Shown piece by piece: positions 1-7,641 of a stretch of 64,000 nt of DNA. A program made the position numbers and the translations under genes. The stretch is from Propionibacteriaceae bacterium P6A17 (GTDB taxonomy: Bacteria; Actinomycetota; Actinomycetes; Propionibacteriales; Propionibacteriaceae), in NCBI GenBank assembly GCA_000619965.1, contig JHVD01000006.1, positions 143,351-207,350 of the forward strand, in the 5' to 3' direction. How positions within the stretch are numbered: position 1 is the stretch's first letter; the number at the start of each line of letters is the position of its first letter. Below the pieces are notes generated by a model. It was not told the DNA's origin. It did no database searches and saw only the letters and a program-made list of their open reading frames with translations.

Positions 1-1120
1 GCTCCCGCCGACGCGCCTCCGCGGCCCGGGCCCGTTCGAGACGCGACGTGAGCGTCGTGAGCTCCGCGGCCGCGCGGGCCTGGGCCAATGCGCGGCCCAC
101 CGCGCGGAACTCGTCGCCGCTGGAACCGTGCGCCGCCTCTGCAGCCGCCAGGGCCTGCGCGGCGACGCCCAGCCTGTCGTTGACCGCCTTGCCGAGGGCC
201 TCCGCCTCCGCGAGGTCCGCGGTCGTGGCGTCCTGCAATTGCTGCGCCGCCTCGCCGGCGCGGACCAGATCCTCCCTCGCTCGGAGGCGCTCCTCGGCGA
301 GCGCGTTGGCCTCGCGCGCCTGCTCGCAGCGTCGCAGGGCATCCTGGGCGGCTGAGCGCAGCCCCTCCAACGCCTGCCACGCTGCGCGCGAACGCTGCTC
401 GTTGTCCGTCGCTTCCGCGAGCTGGGAGCGCAGGGCATCGAGGCGGGCCTGGGCACCGCGGTGCTGCTCGGTGAGCTCGTCTACCTTGCGGCTCTCGGCA
501 CGCAACCGTGCCACTTCGGCGGAGCGCTCGGCGACGGCGTCGGCGAACTGGCGGTGCTCGCCCGTCTTCTTGCCGGTGGCGGTGAACCATCGGGCGTACT
601 CGCTGGCGATGCGTGCGGCGAGCTCGTCGCCGCCGTCTCCTGCCGGGTCGTCGCCGAGGGCGCGCTGGAGTGCGGTGAGGTCCGCCATCGACGCCTGCGC
701 GAGGGATCCGCCCTGCTGTACCTCGAGCGCGTCCAACAGTCCGACGTCCACCGTCTCGGAGAGGATGGCCTCGAACCGCTCGTGCGCCTCGAGCCCGGTG
801 TACTGGGCACGCGTGGGCTCGAGCACGGCGAGCTCGGTGTAGGGCTGCTTCAGCCACCGTTTGGCGTAGCGGAGCCGATAGGGCCCCGTCGACAACTCGA
901 GCACCACCTCAGGGCCGGCGTCGCGGTGCACGGGCTTGACAGCCTTCACCCGTCCGGCGGACGACGAATCCTTCGTCGTCCGCAGCAGGCGGATGGCTTC
1001 GGTGATGGACGACTTGCCCACCTCGTTGGGACCCTCGACGACGGTCACGGCGTCGTCGAAGCGGACGGTGCGCTCCTCGACTCCCCGGAAGTTGCGCAGC
1101 GTGATCGAGTGGAACCTCAT
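1..1120 (-). CDS. SbcC/Rad50-like DNA repair ATPase, partial (3' end outside window)
   Basis: Reading the minus strand from an ATG at 1120 gives a protein beginning MRFHSITLRNFRG, with the Walker A motif GPNEVGKSS at about residues 30-38. This is the N-terminal ATPase lobe of the SbcC/RecN/Rad50 SMC-like family. After about residue 190 the sequence is rich in Ala, Glu, Arg and Gln, as expected for the long coiled coil. The second half, with Walker B and signature motif, lies beyond the window edge. The start codon overlaps the stop of the upstream phosphoesterase gene by four bases (ATGA), so the two are translationally coupled. The likely role is a nuclease-helper ATPase acting on DNA ends or hairpins together with that phosphoesterase. 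It is not the canonical long SbcC as far as can be seen, so I give no symbol. Confidence 0.85.
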   Translation of the reverse strand, partial: MRFHSITLRNFRGVEERTVRFDDAVTVVEGPNEVGKSSITEAIRLLRTTKDSSSAGRVKAVKPVHRDAGPEVVLELSTGPYRLRYAKRWLKQPYTELAVLEPTRAQYTGLEAHERFEAILSETVDVGLLDALEVQQGGSLAQASMADLTALQRALGDDPAGDGGDELAARIASEYARWFTATGKKTGEHRQFADAVAERSAEVARLRAESRKVDELTEQHRGAQARLDALRSQLAEATDNEQRSRAAWQALEGLRSAAQDALRRCEQAREANALAEERLRAREDLVRAGEAAQQLQDATTADLAEAEALGKAVNDRLGVAAQALAAAEAAHGSSGDEFRAVGRALAQARAAAELTTLTSRLERARAAEARRRE

Positions 1121-2247
1121 CGGCTACCCCCTGCCAGTCGATACAGGAGTGCGAGCGCATCCTGGGCGGTGCGCGCCTCGTCCCCATCGCCCGCCGCGAC
1201 GCCTGCGAGCTCCTGCAGTGCTGATTGCGCGAAGCCGGTGAGCCCGAGGTCGGAGAAGTCACCGTCGGCCGGCAGCACCGCGACGTCGTGGTGCCGCTCC
1301 CAGTGGGCCAGCTTGGCGAACAGCTCGGCGCGCTCCTCGATCACACGCTCCAGCTCGGCGTAGTCGGCGGTGGAGAGCGTGCCGCGCAGCACCAGCCACA
1401 GCGCGGTGCGGGCCTTGTCATCCATGGCGTCGAGGCGCTCGGCGAGGCGCAGGACGTCGTCGGGCCCGGCCAGCTCGGCCTCGAGCACGCCGAACGCCCA
1501 CGTGCCGACGTGCACGGGCTCCACGCGGGGTGGCTCATCGGGGACGACGTCGATCACGAGCGCATTGCCGGGCTCCGTCTCAGTGCGGTCGGTGACCTCG
1601 GGGGTGCCGGGATACCAGATGCCGGGCGCAACCTCGGTGGTCGAGTGCCGGTCGCCAACGATCGCGACGTGAATCTTGCCGTCGTCGATGGCGCGGCTGA
1701 GCGCGGGCACGTCGATGACCGCGGGATTGTCGCGGTCTGGGCTGAGCGTGGAGACCGCCCCGTGCCCGACGAGCACCCGCACGACTCCGTCCTCGGCTGG
1801 GGCGAGCTGAGCGCAGGCCTCCCCCATCAGGTCCGTGAGTGGGCGCTTCGACCGCCACGGCGCGCCGACGACTTGCGCGCCCTCCACCACGGCGAACGGC
1901 GCGGCGTCGCGCAGCACGTGGACGTGCGCCGGACGACGGTCGACGAAGGAGGGCGCGTCGTAGATCGACGACGCGTCGAGCGGATCGTGGTTGCCGGGGA
2001 CGAGCACGACGGGGCACGGGTAGTCCCTCAGCGCCTCGAAGGTGCGCGAGACCACGCGGCGGTCGAGCTGGTTGGATTCGAAGATGTCACCCGCGACGAC
2101 GACGAACGCCGCCTCACGCTCGCGTGCCAGCTCCCCGATGTGCCGCACGGCGTCGAAGCGGGCCTGCCGATAGCGGGGCCGGGCATCGTCGTCGAGATAG
2201 TGAGCGGTCATGCCGAGCTGCCAGTCGGATGTGGCGATGAAGCGCAT
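1117..2247 (-). CDS. SbcD/Mre11-like metallophosphoesterase (DNA repair exonuclease)
   Basis: The 376-aa product starts MRFIATSDWQLG and carries the calcineurin-like phosphoesterase signature in order: SDWQLG near the N terminus, GDIFESN (about residue 57), GNHD (about residue 88), a GHG and a GDRH block. These are the two-metal ligands of SbcD/Mre11 nucleases. The first motif has Gln where SbcD usually has His (SDWHLG); I recall this variant from actinobacterial relatives. The ATG is preceded by a good GGAGGG site. It overlaps the SbcC-like ATPase gene downstream, which supports a nuclease-ATPase complex for processing DNA ends. Earlier in-frame starts give a non-homologous basic tail and were rejected. 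Confidence 0.85.
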   Translation of the reverse strand: MRFIATSDWQLGMTAHYLDDDARPRYRQARFDAVRHIGELAREREAAFVVVAGDIFESNQLDRRVVSRTFEALRDYPCPVVLVPGNHDPLDASSIYDAPSFVDRRPAHVHVLRDAAPFAVVEGAQVVGAPWRSKRPLTDLMGEACAQLAPAEDGVVRVLVGHGAVSTLSPDRDNPAVIDVPALSRAIDDGKIHVAIVGDRHSTTEVAPGIWYPGTPEVTDRTETEPGNALVIDVVPDEPPRVEPVHVGTWAFGVLEAELAGPDDVLRLAERLDAMDDKARTALWLVLRGTLSTADYAELERVIEERAELFAKLAHWERHHDVAVLPADGDFSDLGLTGFAQSALQELAGVAAGDGDEARTAQDALALLYRLAGGSR

Positions 2248-2306
2248 ACGACCCTCCTTCGCGCACGAGCCTAACAACCCCCTCAGACAGTTTTCGACGC
2301 CTCCGG

Positions 2307-2797
2307 TCAGCCGCGCGTGACGCGCAGGTCCATCGCATCGTAGGGTCCGGCCTGCACCTCGACGCCCTCCGGCGCCATCGCGAGCGCCTCCTGCGGAACC
2401 ACGTTGCGCATGACGACCCGCAGCTGGTCGGTGCCGAGCGTGACCTCGACGTCCCACCCCCACGTCTCGAGGTAGGTGGCATGGAGGCTGGTGAGCGCGC
2501 CGTCGCGTCGGCCGCTGAGCGTCATGGGGCCGGGGCGCTGGTGCCAGGAATCCATCAGCCAGCCGGCCACCGCCCCGTCCTCGTCCTCGCTGGCGATGAC
2601 GAGCAGCCCCTGCTGGGGGCCATCCGAGGGATGCTGCCAGTCGTAGGCCAGGCTGCTCGCCCAACCCCCGGCGGCCCCGCGATCGTTGCCCGCGCGGGAC
2701 CGACGGCCATCTCGTCGGTCGGCATGAGCCGGAACCCGCAGGTGCCGGTGAGTTCGACGCCCTCGAGCGCGGCGCGGAGGTCGTTCCAGTCGGTCAT
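2307..2797 (-). pseudogene. Frameshifted small conserved protein of unknown function
   Basis: An ATG at 2797 with an upstream GGAG opens a frame beginning MTDWNDLRAALEGVELTG and reading well to about residue 40 (ending near RATIAG). Sensible protein then continues in the +1 frame (GGWASSLAYDWQHPSDGP, then SEDEDGAVAGWLMDSWHQ) to a stop at 2307. Joining the frames near the G/C-run around 2665-2680 restores one protein of about 162 aa. The restored product is soluble, with regular hydrophobic spacing on both sides of the break. I do not recognise the family with certainty. A one-base indel, either real or a sequencing error in a G/C homopolymer, explains the break. The gene sits between the GNAT gene and the repair pair on the same strand. 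Confidence 0.6.
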
Positions 2798-2838
2798 GTG
2801 TCGCTCCATCCGTTGATCGGGCAACAGCCTACGGCCGT

Positions 2839-3345
2839 TCAGCGCGGCGCGCCGTCGTCGAGGAGGAGTTGGAGCATGGCGAGGTCCAGCCACTGCCCGA
2901 ACTTCACCCCCACCTGGTGGTGCACCCCGACGAGGGTGAAGCCCAGTCGCTCGTGGAGCGCGATCGAGGGCAGGTTGTCCGCGGTGACGGCGGCGACCAT
3001 GGCGTGCAGGCCCGCTTCCCGGGCGAGCTCGATGAGGTCCAGGAGCAGTGCCCTCCCCACTCCCCCGCCCCGGCGGTCGGACCGCACGTAGATGGAGTGC
3101 TCGACGCTCAAGCGGTAGCCGTCGAAGGCCCGCCACGGGCCGTAGGAGGCGTAGCCGATGACCTCGTCGGCGTCCACTGCGACCCGGACGGGGAATCCCG
3201 CGGCCCGCCGGTCGGCGAGCCAGCGAGCGCGGTCCGCTTCGTCCACGGTGCGCTCGTTCCAGATGGCGGTCGTGTGGACGACGGCATCGTTGTAGATGGC
3301 GACGATGCCCTTGAGGTCCTCGTCGCTCGCGTCGCGAATGTGCAC
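2839..3345 (-). CDS. GNAT N-acetyltransferase, phosphinothricin-acetyltransferase-like
   Basis: The protein (168 aa from GTG 3345) begins VHIRDASDEDLKGIVAIYND and contains the Pat-type core: WNERTVD, FPVRVAVD, VIGYASYGPWR, the acetyl-CoA pyrophosphate loop RRGGGVGRALL, and ERLGFTLVGVHHQVGVKFGQW near the C terminus. This order matches phosphinothricin/methionine-sulfoximine N-acetyltransferases, which acetylate small amino-acid-like substrates with acetyl-CoA in the cytosol. The GTG at 3345 is chosen over the GTG at 3357 because a GGGAG lies five bases upstream of it and homologous proteins begin at this point. The exact substrate cannot be inferred. Confidence 0.85.
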   Translation of the reverse strand: MHIRDASDEDLKGIVAIYNDAVVHTTAIWNERTVDEADRARWLADRRAAGFPVRVAVDADEVIGYASYGPWRAFDGYRLSVEHSIYVRSDRRGGGVGRALLLDLIELAREAGLHAMVAAVTADNLPSIALHERLGFTLVGVHHQVGVKFGQWLDLAMLQLLLDDGAPR

Positions 3346-3454
3346 GGTGGCTCCCACAGGTTCGGCCGCGTCGCGGCAACGGCACCCCGGCGCACTGCGA
3401 CGAGGCGATGCTCCCTAGCATGAGGGCGTTCGAGCGAGTGGGAGCGTGAAGTCC

Positions 3455-4321
3455 ATGGACGAAGTGCGGGAGGCATCCCGGGCGACGAGGGTGTTATTCG
3501 TTGCGGCTGCGGCGGTGATGTGGGGCGCGATCGTGCTCGGTTCGGTGGTGTGTGCCACGGACTCAAGCGCCGCCTGCCCGAACTGGCCGGGCTGCTACGT
3601 CGGGCAGATCACCCCCAAGGCGGAGCTCAACCCCATCCTGGAGTGGGTGCACCGGCTGGTGGCCATCTCCTGCGCACCGCTGCTGCTCGCCGCGGGCGTC
3701 GTCGGGTGGCGTTCAAAGGATCCGCTGGTGAAGTGGCTGCCCTGGGTGAGCCTGTGTGGCGCCTTCATCGCCGGCGTGCTCGGCATGCTCACCGTCAAGG
3801 TGGGCATCTCGAAGGGGCTTGCAGCGTTCGACCTCGGGGCAAGCCTCGTGGGGCTCATCGCCATCACCATCGCCACGGTCTGCGTGCTGCGCGCACCCCG
3901 TCGAGTGCACCGGGGTGTCGAACAGACGGCAGGCTGGGCAGCAGTTGTCGCGCTGTTCGTGTTCCATGTCAGCAGCATCATCGTGGCTGGTCCGGGTTCG
4001 CTCACCCGCTGTGTGAGCTGGCCGGTGTGGCGCACCCTCGACGTCGACGGCGCCGTCGGGGCGCAGTGGCTGCGACTGGTGCTCGGGGCCGTGGCGGTGC
4101 TGGCGGTGGCGGCCACCGTCGTGCTCGCGGTGAGAGACCGGGGCACGCGGCTGCCGGCGGTGGTCGTCGGGGTGCTGGCGCTCGTCGAGCTCGTCATGGG
4201 GCCGACGGTCATCGCCGCCGGTGCAGCGATGACGGTGAAGGCGTGGTATGCCGCGATCGCGGGAACGATCCTGACGGGCACCGTCTGGATCGCGTCGCTC
4301 GCCACGTTCCACAAGGGCTGA
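3455..4321 (+). CDS. COX15/CtaA-like heme A synthase family membrane protein, atypical
   Basis: The product is a 288-aa integral membrane protein with about eight hydrophobic segments. The first extracytoplasmic loop has the cysteine pair of CtaA (C41 and C47 in ACPNWPGC), and the following helix has the Glu/His pair EWVHR (E63, H66). These place it in the COX15/CtaA heme A synthase family (heme O to heme A for cytochrome oxidase). The other helices are odd. Where the family normally has axial histidines, this protein shows AAFDLG, IVAGPGSLT and AQWLRL, so most heme ligands appear to be missing. ATG 3455 is chosen because GGAG lies ten bases upstream; the GTG at 3446 is too close to it. It may be a divergent paralogue rather than an active synthase. 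Confidence 0.7.
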   Translation: MDEVREASRATRVLFVAAAAVMWGAIVLGSVVCATDSSAACPNWPGCYVGQITPKAELNPILEWVHRLVAISCAPLLLAAGVVGWRSKDPLVKWLPWVSLCGAFIAGVLGMLTVKVGISKGLAAFDLGASLVGLIAITIATVCVLRAPRRVHRGVEQTAGWAAVVALFVFHVSSIIVAGPGSLTRCVSWPVWRTLDVDGAVGAQWLRLVLGAVAVLAVAATVVLAVRDRGTRLPAVVVGVLALVELVMGPTVIAAGAAMTVKAWYAAIAGTILTGTVWIASLATFHKG

Positions 4322-4364
4322 GGGCACCCCGAACCGCCGACGGGCCGAGGGGTATCGTCGAGGC

Positions 4365-4703
4365 ATGCGTATCGCGATTCCCGTCACCGAAGACGAACAG
4401 GTTGCCCACGGTTGGGGGCGCGCACGGGACTTGGCCATCGTCGACGCCTCCGGCGGCGGCATCGACGAGTGGACCGTGGTCCACGTGGGCTGGGACGAAC
4501 TGCACGACGAAGGCACCCACGGCTCCCACCATGCGCGCATCGTGCGCTTCTGCAGGGAGCACGAGATCACCGATGTCATCGTCGACCACATGGGTCAGGG
4601 GATGGTGAACACCCTCACGAAGCTTGGACTGCGGCTGCACCAGACCACCCTCGGCGACGCGCGCGAATCCGTCGAGGCCCTGTTGGACGCCGACACCCTG
4701 TAG
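4365..4703 (+). CDS. NifX/NifB-type dinitrogenase iron-molybdenum cofactor domain protein
   Basis: This is a 112-aa single-domain protein starting MRIAIPVTEDEQVAHGWGRA, the opening strand and loop of the PF02579 (NifX/NafY) fold. It ends with the typical strand DVIVDHMGQGMVNTLTKLGL. Stand-alone members are common in bacteria without nitrogenase and their ligand is unknown. No cofactor-binding cysteine or histidine cluster is obvious. The start has a TATCGT -10-like box ending six bases upstream and no Shine-Dalgarno, so translation is probably leaderless. It stands alone between a membrane protein and the GatB/YqeY-domain gene. Confidence 0.7.
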   Translation: MRIAIPVTEDEQVAHGWGRARDLAIVDASGGGIDEWTVVHVGWDELHDEGTHGSHHARIVRFCREHEITDVIVDHMGQGMVNTLTKLGLRLHQTTLGDARESVEALLDADTL

Positions 4704-4773
4704 CCCCCGCACTCGCCTGCCCGCGTGGCGCGACGTGGAAGAATGGGCGTCGAATCGAACAAGGAGTACGCGA

Positions 4774-5241
4774 ATGACGCTCGAGCAGCAGATCCACGAC
4801 GACATGGTCGCGGCCATGCGCGCCAAGGACAAGACCCTCACCACCACTCTGCGGATGGCAATCGCCGCGCTGAAGAAGGAGAAGGTGGCCGGCGACGTCG
4901 CGCGCGAACTGACCCCTCAGGAGGAGGTGGCGGTCCTCCAGCGCGAGGTCCGCGCACGCAAGGACTCGGCCGAGGCCTACACGCAGGGCTCCCGTCCGGA
5001 ACTCGCTGCCGCGGAGCTGGCCGAGGCCGAGGTCCTCGGCAAGTACCTCCCGGCGATGCTCACCGACGAGGAGCTTGACGCGCTCGTCGCTGACGCGCTC
5101 GCCGCTGCCGAGGCGGCGGCCGGGGAGAAGCCGACGATGCGCCAGATGGGTCAGATCATCAAGGCCGTCAATGCGCAGGCCAGCGGACGCGCGGAGGGGG
5201 CGGCCGTTGCAGCAAAGGTGAAGGCCGCGCTCGCGCGCTGA
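4774..5241 (+). CDS. GatB/YqeY domain-containing protein
   Basis: The 155-aa protein starts MTLEQQIHDDMVAAMRAKDK, with an AAGGAG site seven bases upstream of the ATG. It shows the all-helical YqeY fold: helix 1 with AMRAKDK, then LRMAIAALKKEK, a LGKYLPAML hinge and the tail MGQIIKAVNAQASGRAEG, which resembles the tRNA-contacting tail domain of GatB. Such proteins are thought to bind tRNA or assist amidotransferase-like reactions, but the exact function is not known. A strong bidirectional terminator follows directly. Confidence 0.85.
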   Translation: MTLEQQIHDDMVAAMRAKDKTLTTTLRMAIAALKKEKVAGDVARELTPQEEVAVLQREVRARKDSAEAYTQGSRPELAAAELAEAEVLGKYLPAMLTDEELDALVADALAAAEAAAGEKPTMRQMGQIIKAVNAQASGRAEGAAVAAKVKAALAR

Positions 5242-5253
5242 ACTTCGGACCTG

Positions 5254-5298
5254 CCGTGGGCCGGGCGACGAGATGGATCACCGTCGCCCGGCCCACGG
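5254..5298. terminator. Bidirectional hairpin terminator
   Basis: A 17-bp perfect stem (5254-5270 with 5282-5298) and an 11-nt loop lie between the 3' ends of the convergent YqeY-type gene (ending 5241) and the MmcQ/YjbR gene (ending 5300). There is no strong U tract, which is usual for high-GC actinobacteria. Confidence 0.75.
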
Positions 5299-5299
5299 A

Positions 5300-5687
5300 T
5301 CATTGGGCGCGATGCCCGAATCGCTCCGGGTTGACCGGGCGCCGGGCGCGCGGGAGGTGCTCGATGACGAGCAGATAGGACTCGGTGACCAGCTCGTCGA
5401 CCTGCTGATCGGTCAGAGTGCCGCCCGGGTGCACCGTGATCCAGTGCCGCTTGTTCATGTGGTAGCCGGGGGTGACATCGGGGTGTTCCTGCCGCAGTGC
5501 CCGACTCTCGTCCGGATCCGACTTGATGACGACGATCGGCTCGCCGGTGACCTCGGTGAGCAGCATGAAGACCTTGCCGCGCACCTTGTAGACGTCCCAG
5601 TCGTCCCCGAATGGGTGGCCGAGCTCTTGCCCCGGGCAGCTCGTCGGCGCGTGCCCGTGCGCGCTGGAACAGCCTGTCGTGGTCCAT
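5300..5687 (-). pseudogene. MmcQ/YjbR-family protein, broken by a one-base frameshift
   Basis: From ATG 5687 the frame gives MDHDRLFQRARARADELPG. After the run CCCGGGG the homologous sequence continues in another frame, ELGHPFGDDWDVYKVRGKV, then VVIKSDPDESRALRQEH, GYHMNKRHWITV and a helical tail ending at 5300. Removing one base from the C/G run at about 5632-5638 yields one continuous protein of about 128 aa with the classic MmcQ/YjbR (CyaY-like fold) motifs, including the lysine/aspartate pattern and the MNKRHW block. The family is small DNA-binding-like proteins of uncertain function. The break is either a recent mutation or a homopolymer sequencing error. Confidence 0.75.
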
Positions 5688-6057
5688 CGCGTCCTCCTCC
5701 CTGCGTTCGACGTCCCGCCCCGGGGCGCGACCGCCGCGGTGTGCGTCGTCGTGCTCAGCCTACGAGCACCTGCGCGGGGTGTGGGGAGCGGGCAGGCGTC
5801 TGGCCCGTGGCGCTGCTCGAATGGCGCGAGTGCGGCTGGGATGCCCGGGGTGGAGGCTCGGGATACAAGCTCGGGTCGGTGGCGGGCTCAGGCCCATGCC
5901 GGTGTCCACGGGGACACCAAGCTCAGGGATTCAATCCACGCCCCAACCCCACTCCCCGAGCCCCCAGCGGGCCCCTGGTGATACGGATCTGCGCGTCTTT
6001 GTCGCCCAACGGGCTATTGGGTCGCCGACTGGCGCAGGGTCGCCTACGCTGTTTGGC
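5688..6057. other. Intergenic region upstream of the erm leader
   Basis: No convincing gene is seen. There is a short 7-bp hairpin (5901-5907 with 5912-5918). Close to the leader peptide there is a TACGCT -10-like box at 6045-6050 that would start transcription at or next to the leader ATG. No good -35 box lies 17 bases upstream of it. The region probably marks the boundary of the accessory island. Confidence 0.5.
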
Positions 6058-6102
6058 ATGTTGGTTTACGGCACTGCTTCGCTGCGTCTGCGCAGCCGCT
6101 GA
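6058..6102 (+). CDS. Erm leader peptide (RLR-type), macrolide-sensing
   Basis: A 14-codon frame encodes MLVYGTASLRLRSR followed by TGA. It ends about 100 bases before the erm start and is followed by hairpins, the standard layout of inducible erm genes. It carries R-L-R at residues 10-12, the arrest motif of the RLR class of Erm leader peptides (for example ErmDL), at which a macrolide-bound ribosome stalls. From memory, the erm(X) leader has a closely similar pattern (a GTA segment followed by LRLR). The peptide start lies seven bases after a TACGCT -10 box, so it may be translated from a leaderless transcript. Confidence 0.8.
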   Translation: MLVYGTASLRLRSR

Positions 6103-6199
6103 CGGCGGCGAGCACCCTCCACAGGTTGTGGCTCCCGCCCCCGGTGATCACGGCCGGGCGGCGTTCTCAGCGTGCCCGGCTCCGCAACAACCAAGGAGC
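6095..6199 (+). promoter_or_regulatory. Translational attenuator between leader peptide and erm
   Basis: Three stems can be drawn. The first, at the leader stop codon, pairs GCCGC 6095-6099 with GCGGC 6105-6109. The second pairs GCCGGGC 6153-6159 with GCCCGGC 6174-6180. The third pairs GCTCC 6179-6183 with GGAGC 6195-6199, which contains the erm Shine-Dalgarno. The second and third share bases 6179-6180 and so exclude each other. This suggests that a rearrangement triggered by ribosome stalling on the leader exposes the erm ribosome-binding site. The pairings are by eye and no folding energy was computed. Confidence 0.65.
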
Positions 6200-6204
6200 A
6201 AACA

Positions 6205-7020
6205 GTGCCTACCCATCGCGGTGGCCGTCATGAGCACGGCCAGAACTTCCTGACTGACCCATCCATCATCGCCACGATCAGGCGGCTCGTCGCCGCCACC
6301 GAGGGTCCGATCATCGAGATCGGCCCCGGTGACGGAGCGCTCACCTCCCCGCTCGCCCAGCTCGGGCGACCGGTCACGGCCGTCGAAATCGACACCCGTC
6401 TCGCCCGACGCCTGGCCCAACGGGTCCCGCCGCACGTGCAGGTTGTCGCCGACGACTTCCTGACCTTCCGGCTTCCCACGTCTGCGCATGTGATCGTCGG
6501 CAACCTGCCGTTCCACCAGACCACTGCCATGCTGCGACGCATCCTGCACACCGATGCCTGGACCGATGCCATCGTGCTCGTGCAATGGGAAGTTGCGCGA
6601 CGCAGGGCAGGCGTGGGCGGTGCCACCATGATGACCGCGCAATGGGCACCGTGGTTCGAGTTCGATCTGCACGGCCGGGTCCCGGCCCGAGCGTTCACCC
6701 CACGTCCGGGCGTCGACGGCGGGATCCTCACCCTCCATCGCCGCGAACACCCGCTGGTGTCCCCGGCGCGCAGAATCCAGTTCCAGACATTGGTGCATCG
6801 GACCTACACCGGGTCAGGGCGGGGGCTCGCCGACATCCTCGCACGCTCCAGCGCACTCGGTACGCCGCAAGTCGCGCGCTCATGGCTGCAACGCCACGGC
6901 ATCCAGGCGGCCGCGCTGCCGAAGGACTTGCCCATCGAGGCTTGGGTGGACTTGTTCGAGTCCACGGGAGCCTCGCCGCCGCGCCGTGCGGGCACACGGT
7001 CCGGAAGGTGCCGTCGATGA
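6205..7020 (+). CDS. erm: 23S rRNA (adenine-N6)-dimethyltransferase, Erm family (MLS resistance)
   Basis: The GTG start (271 aa) has AAGGAG six bases upstream. The protein has the Erm/KsgA fold motifs: HEHGQNFLTD at the N terminus, the SAM-binding motif IIEIGPGDGALT (about residues 30-41), VTAVEID, the catalytic motif IVGNLPFH (about residues 95-102; N-L-P-F of the N6-adenine methylases), QWEVARRRAG, and PRPGVDGGIL near the C terminus. The segments HEHGQNFL and RRRAGVGGATMM distinguish Erm enzymes of actinobacteria from housekeeping KsgA. The enzyme would methylate A2058 of 23S rRNA and block macrolides, lincosamides and streptogramin B. Expression is probably induced through the leader. The last about 15 residues are basic. 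The stop overlaps the next gene's start (ATGA). It most resembles erm(X)-like actinobacterial genes, but the allele class is not assigned. Confidence 0.93.
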   Translation: MPTHRGGRHEHGQNFLTDPSIIATIRRLVAATEGPIIEIGPGDGALTSPLAQLGRPVTAVEIDTRLARRLAQRVPPHVQVVADDFLTFRLPTSAHVIVGNLPFHQTTAMLRRILHTDAWTDAIVLVQWEVARRRAGVGGATMMTAQWAPWFEFDLHGRVPARAFTPRPGVDGGILTLHRREHPLVSPARRIQFQTLVHRTYTGSGRGLADILARSSALGTPQVARSWLQRHGIQAAALPKDLPIEAWVDLFESTGASPPRRAGTRSGRCRR

Positions 7021-7496
7021 GCCGCGCACCGTCGAGGCCGGGCCGACCCCACCCGGAAACGACTACCCAAGTGGCACCGAGCCAGAGCGCCGCACGCCAG
7101 GCGGCATGGCTGCTCGACCAGCATCCCGCACGGCCATGGCGACTTCGGGATCTGGCCGACGAGGTGCACCTGTCGACGTCGCAACTGGGCAGGGCTTTCA
7201 CGCAGCGATTCGGGATGCCACCGATGCAGTATCTGGCTCGGGCCCGGGCGCAGCGCCTGGCATGGCTCTTGATGGAGACCGACCTTCCGATCGGGGTCGC
7301 CATGGCCGAGGTCGGGTGGCGCAGCCGCGGCCACGCAGCGCGGCAGTTCGCGGAGCTCATGGGCGTCTCCCCCAGCGAGTTTCGGTCGCAGCTCCGCGCC
7401 CGCGCGGGCAGGCTCCCCGCTACCTGGGAGGCTCTCGCGGCGAAGGGGGGACGGCCCGATCCATCTCCGGACAGCCAGCGGCGCCCCGGAGAATAG
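7017..7496 (+). CDS. AraC-type helix-turn-helix regulator (DNA-binding domain only)
   Basis: This 159-aa protein overlaps the erm stop codon by four bases, so it is very likely co-translated. Residues about 27-130 hold the paired HTH of AraC/XylS proteins: HPARPWRLRDLADEVHLSTS, then LGRAFTQRFGMPPMQYLARAR with the conserved R-A-R, and IGVAMAEVGWRSRGHAARQF for the second HTH. No ligand-binding domain is present. It could regulate the island or be a remnant of mobile-element control. Both ends are polar and low in structure. Close proteins are known near mobile resistance genes, but a specific target is not visible. Confidence 0.8.
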   Translation: MSRAPSRPGRPHPETTTQVAPSQSAARQAAWLLDQHPARPWRLRDLADEVHLSTSQLGRAFTQRFGMPPMQYLARARAQRLAWLLMETDLPIGVAMAEVGWRSRGHAARQFAELMGVSPSEFRSQLRARAGRLPATWEALAAKGGRPDPSPDSQRRPGE

Positions 7497-7641
7497 GCGG
7501 CTGACCGGCGCCTGGGCTGGACACTCCCCGGCGTGCCATCGCACCCTTGGTGTACTTCATCGTCGCAGTGCTGACGTTGACGATCGCCCAGGGGGCGGTG
7601 GTGGAACTGGTCGACGTGGTCGTCCAGCTCGGCGGCCACGG
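7497..7641. other. Unassigned stretch between the HTH gene and the IS256 remnant
   Basis: One frame reads a hydrophobic run (VYFIVAVLTLTIAQGAVVEL), but it has no start or continuation and no recognisable family. It is probably a fragment left by insertion or deletion at the IS256 boundary. Confidence 0.4.
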
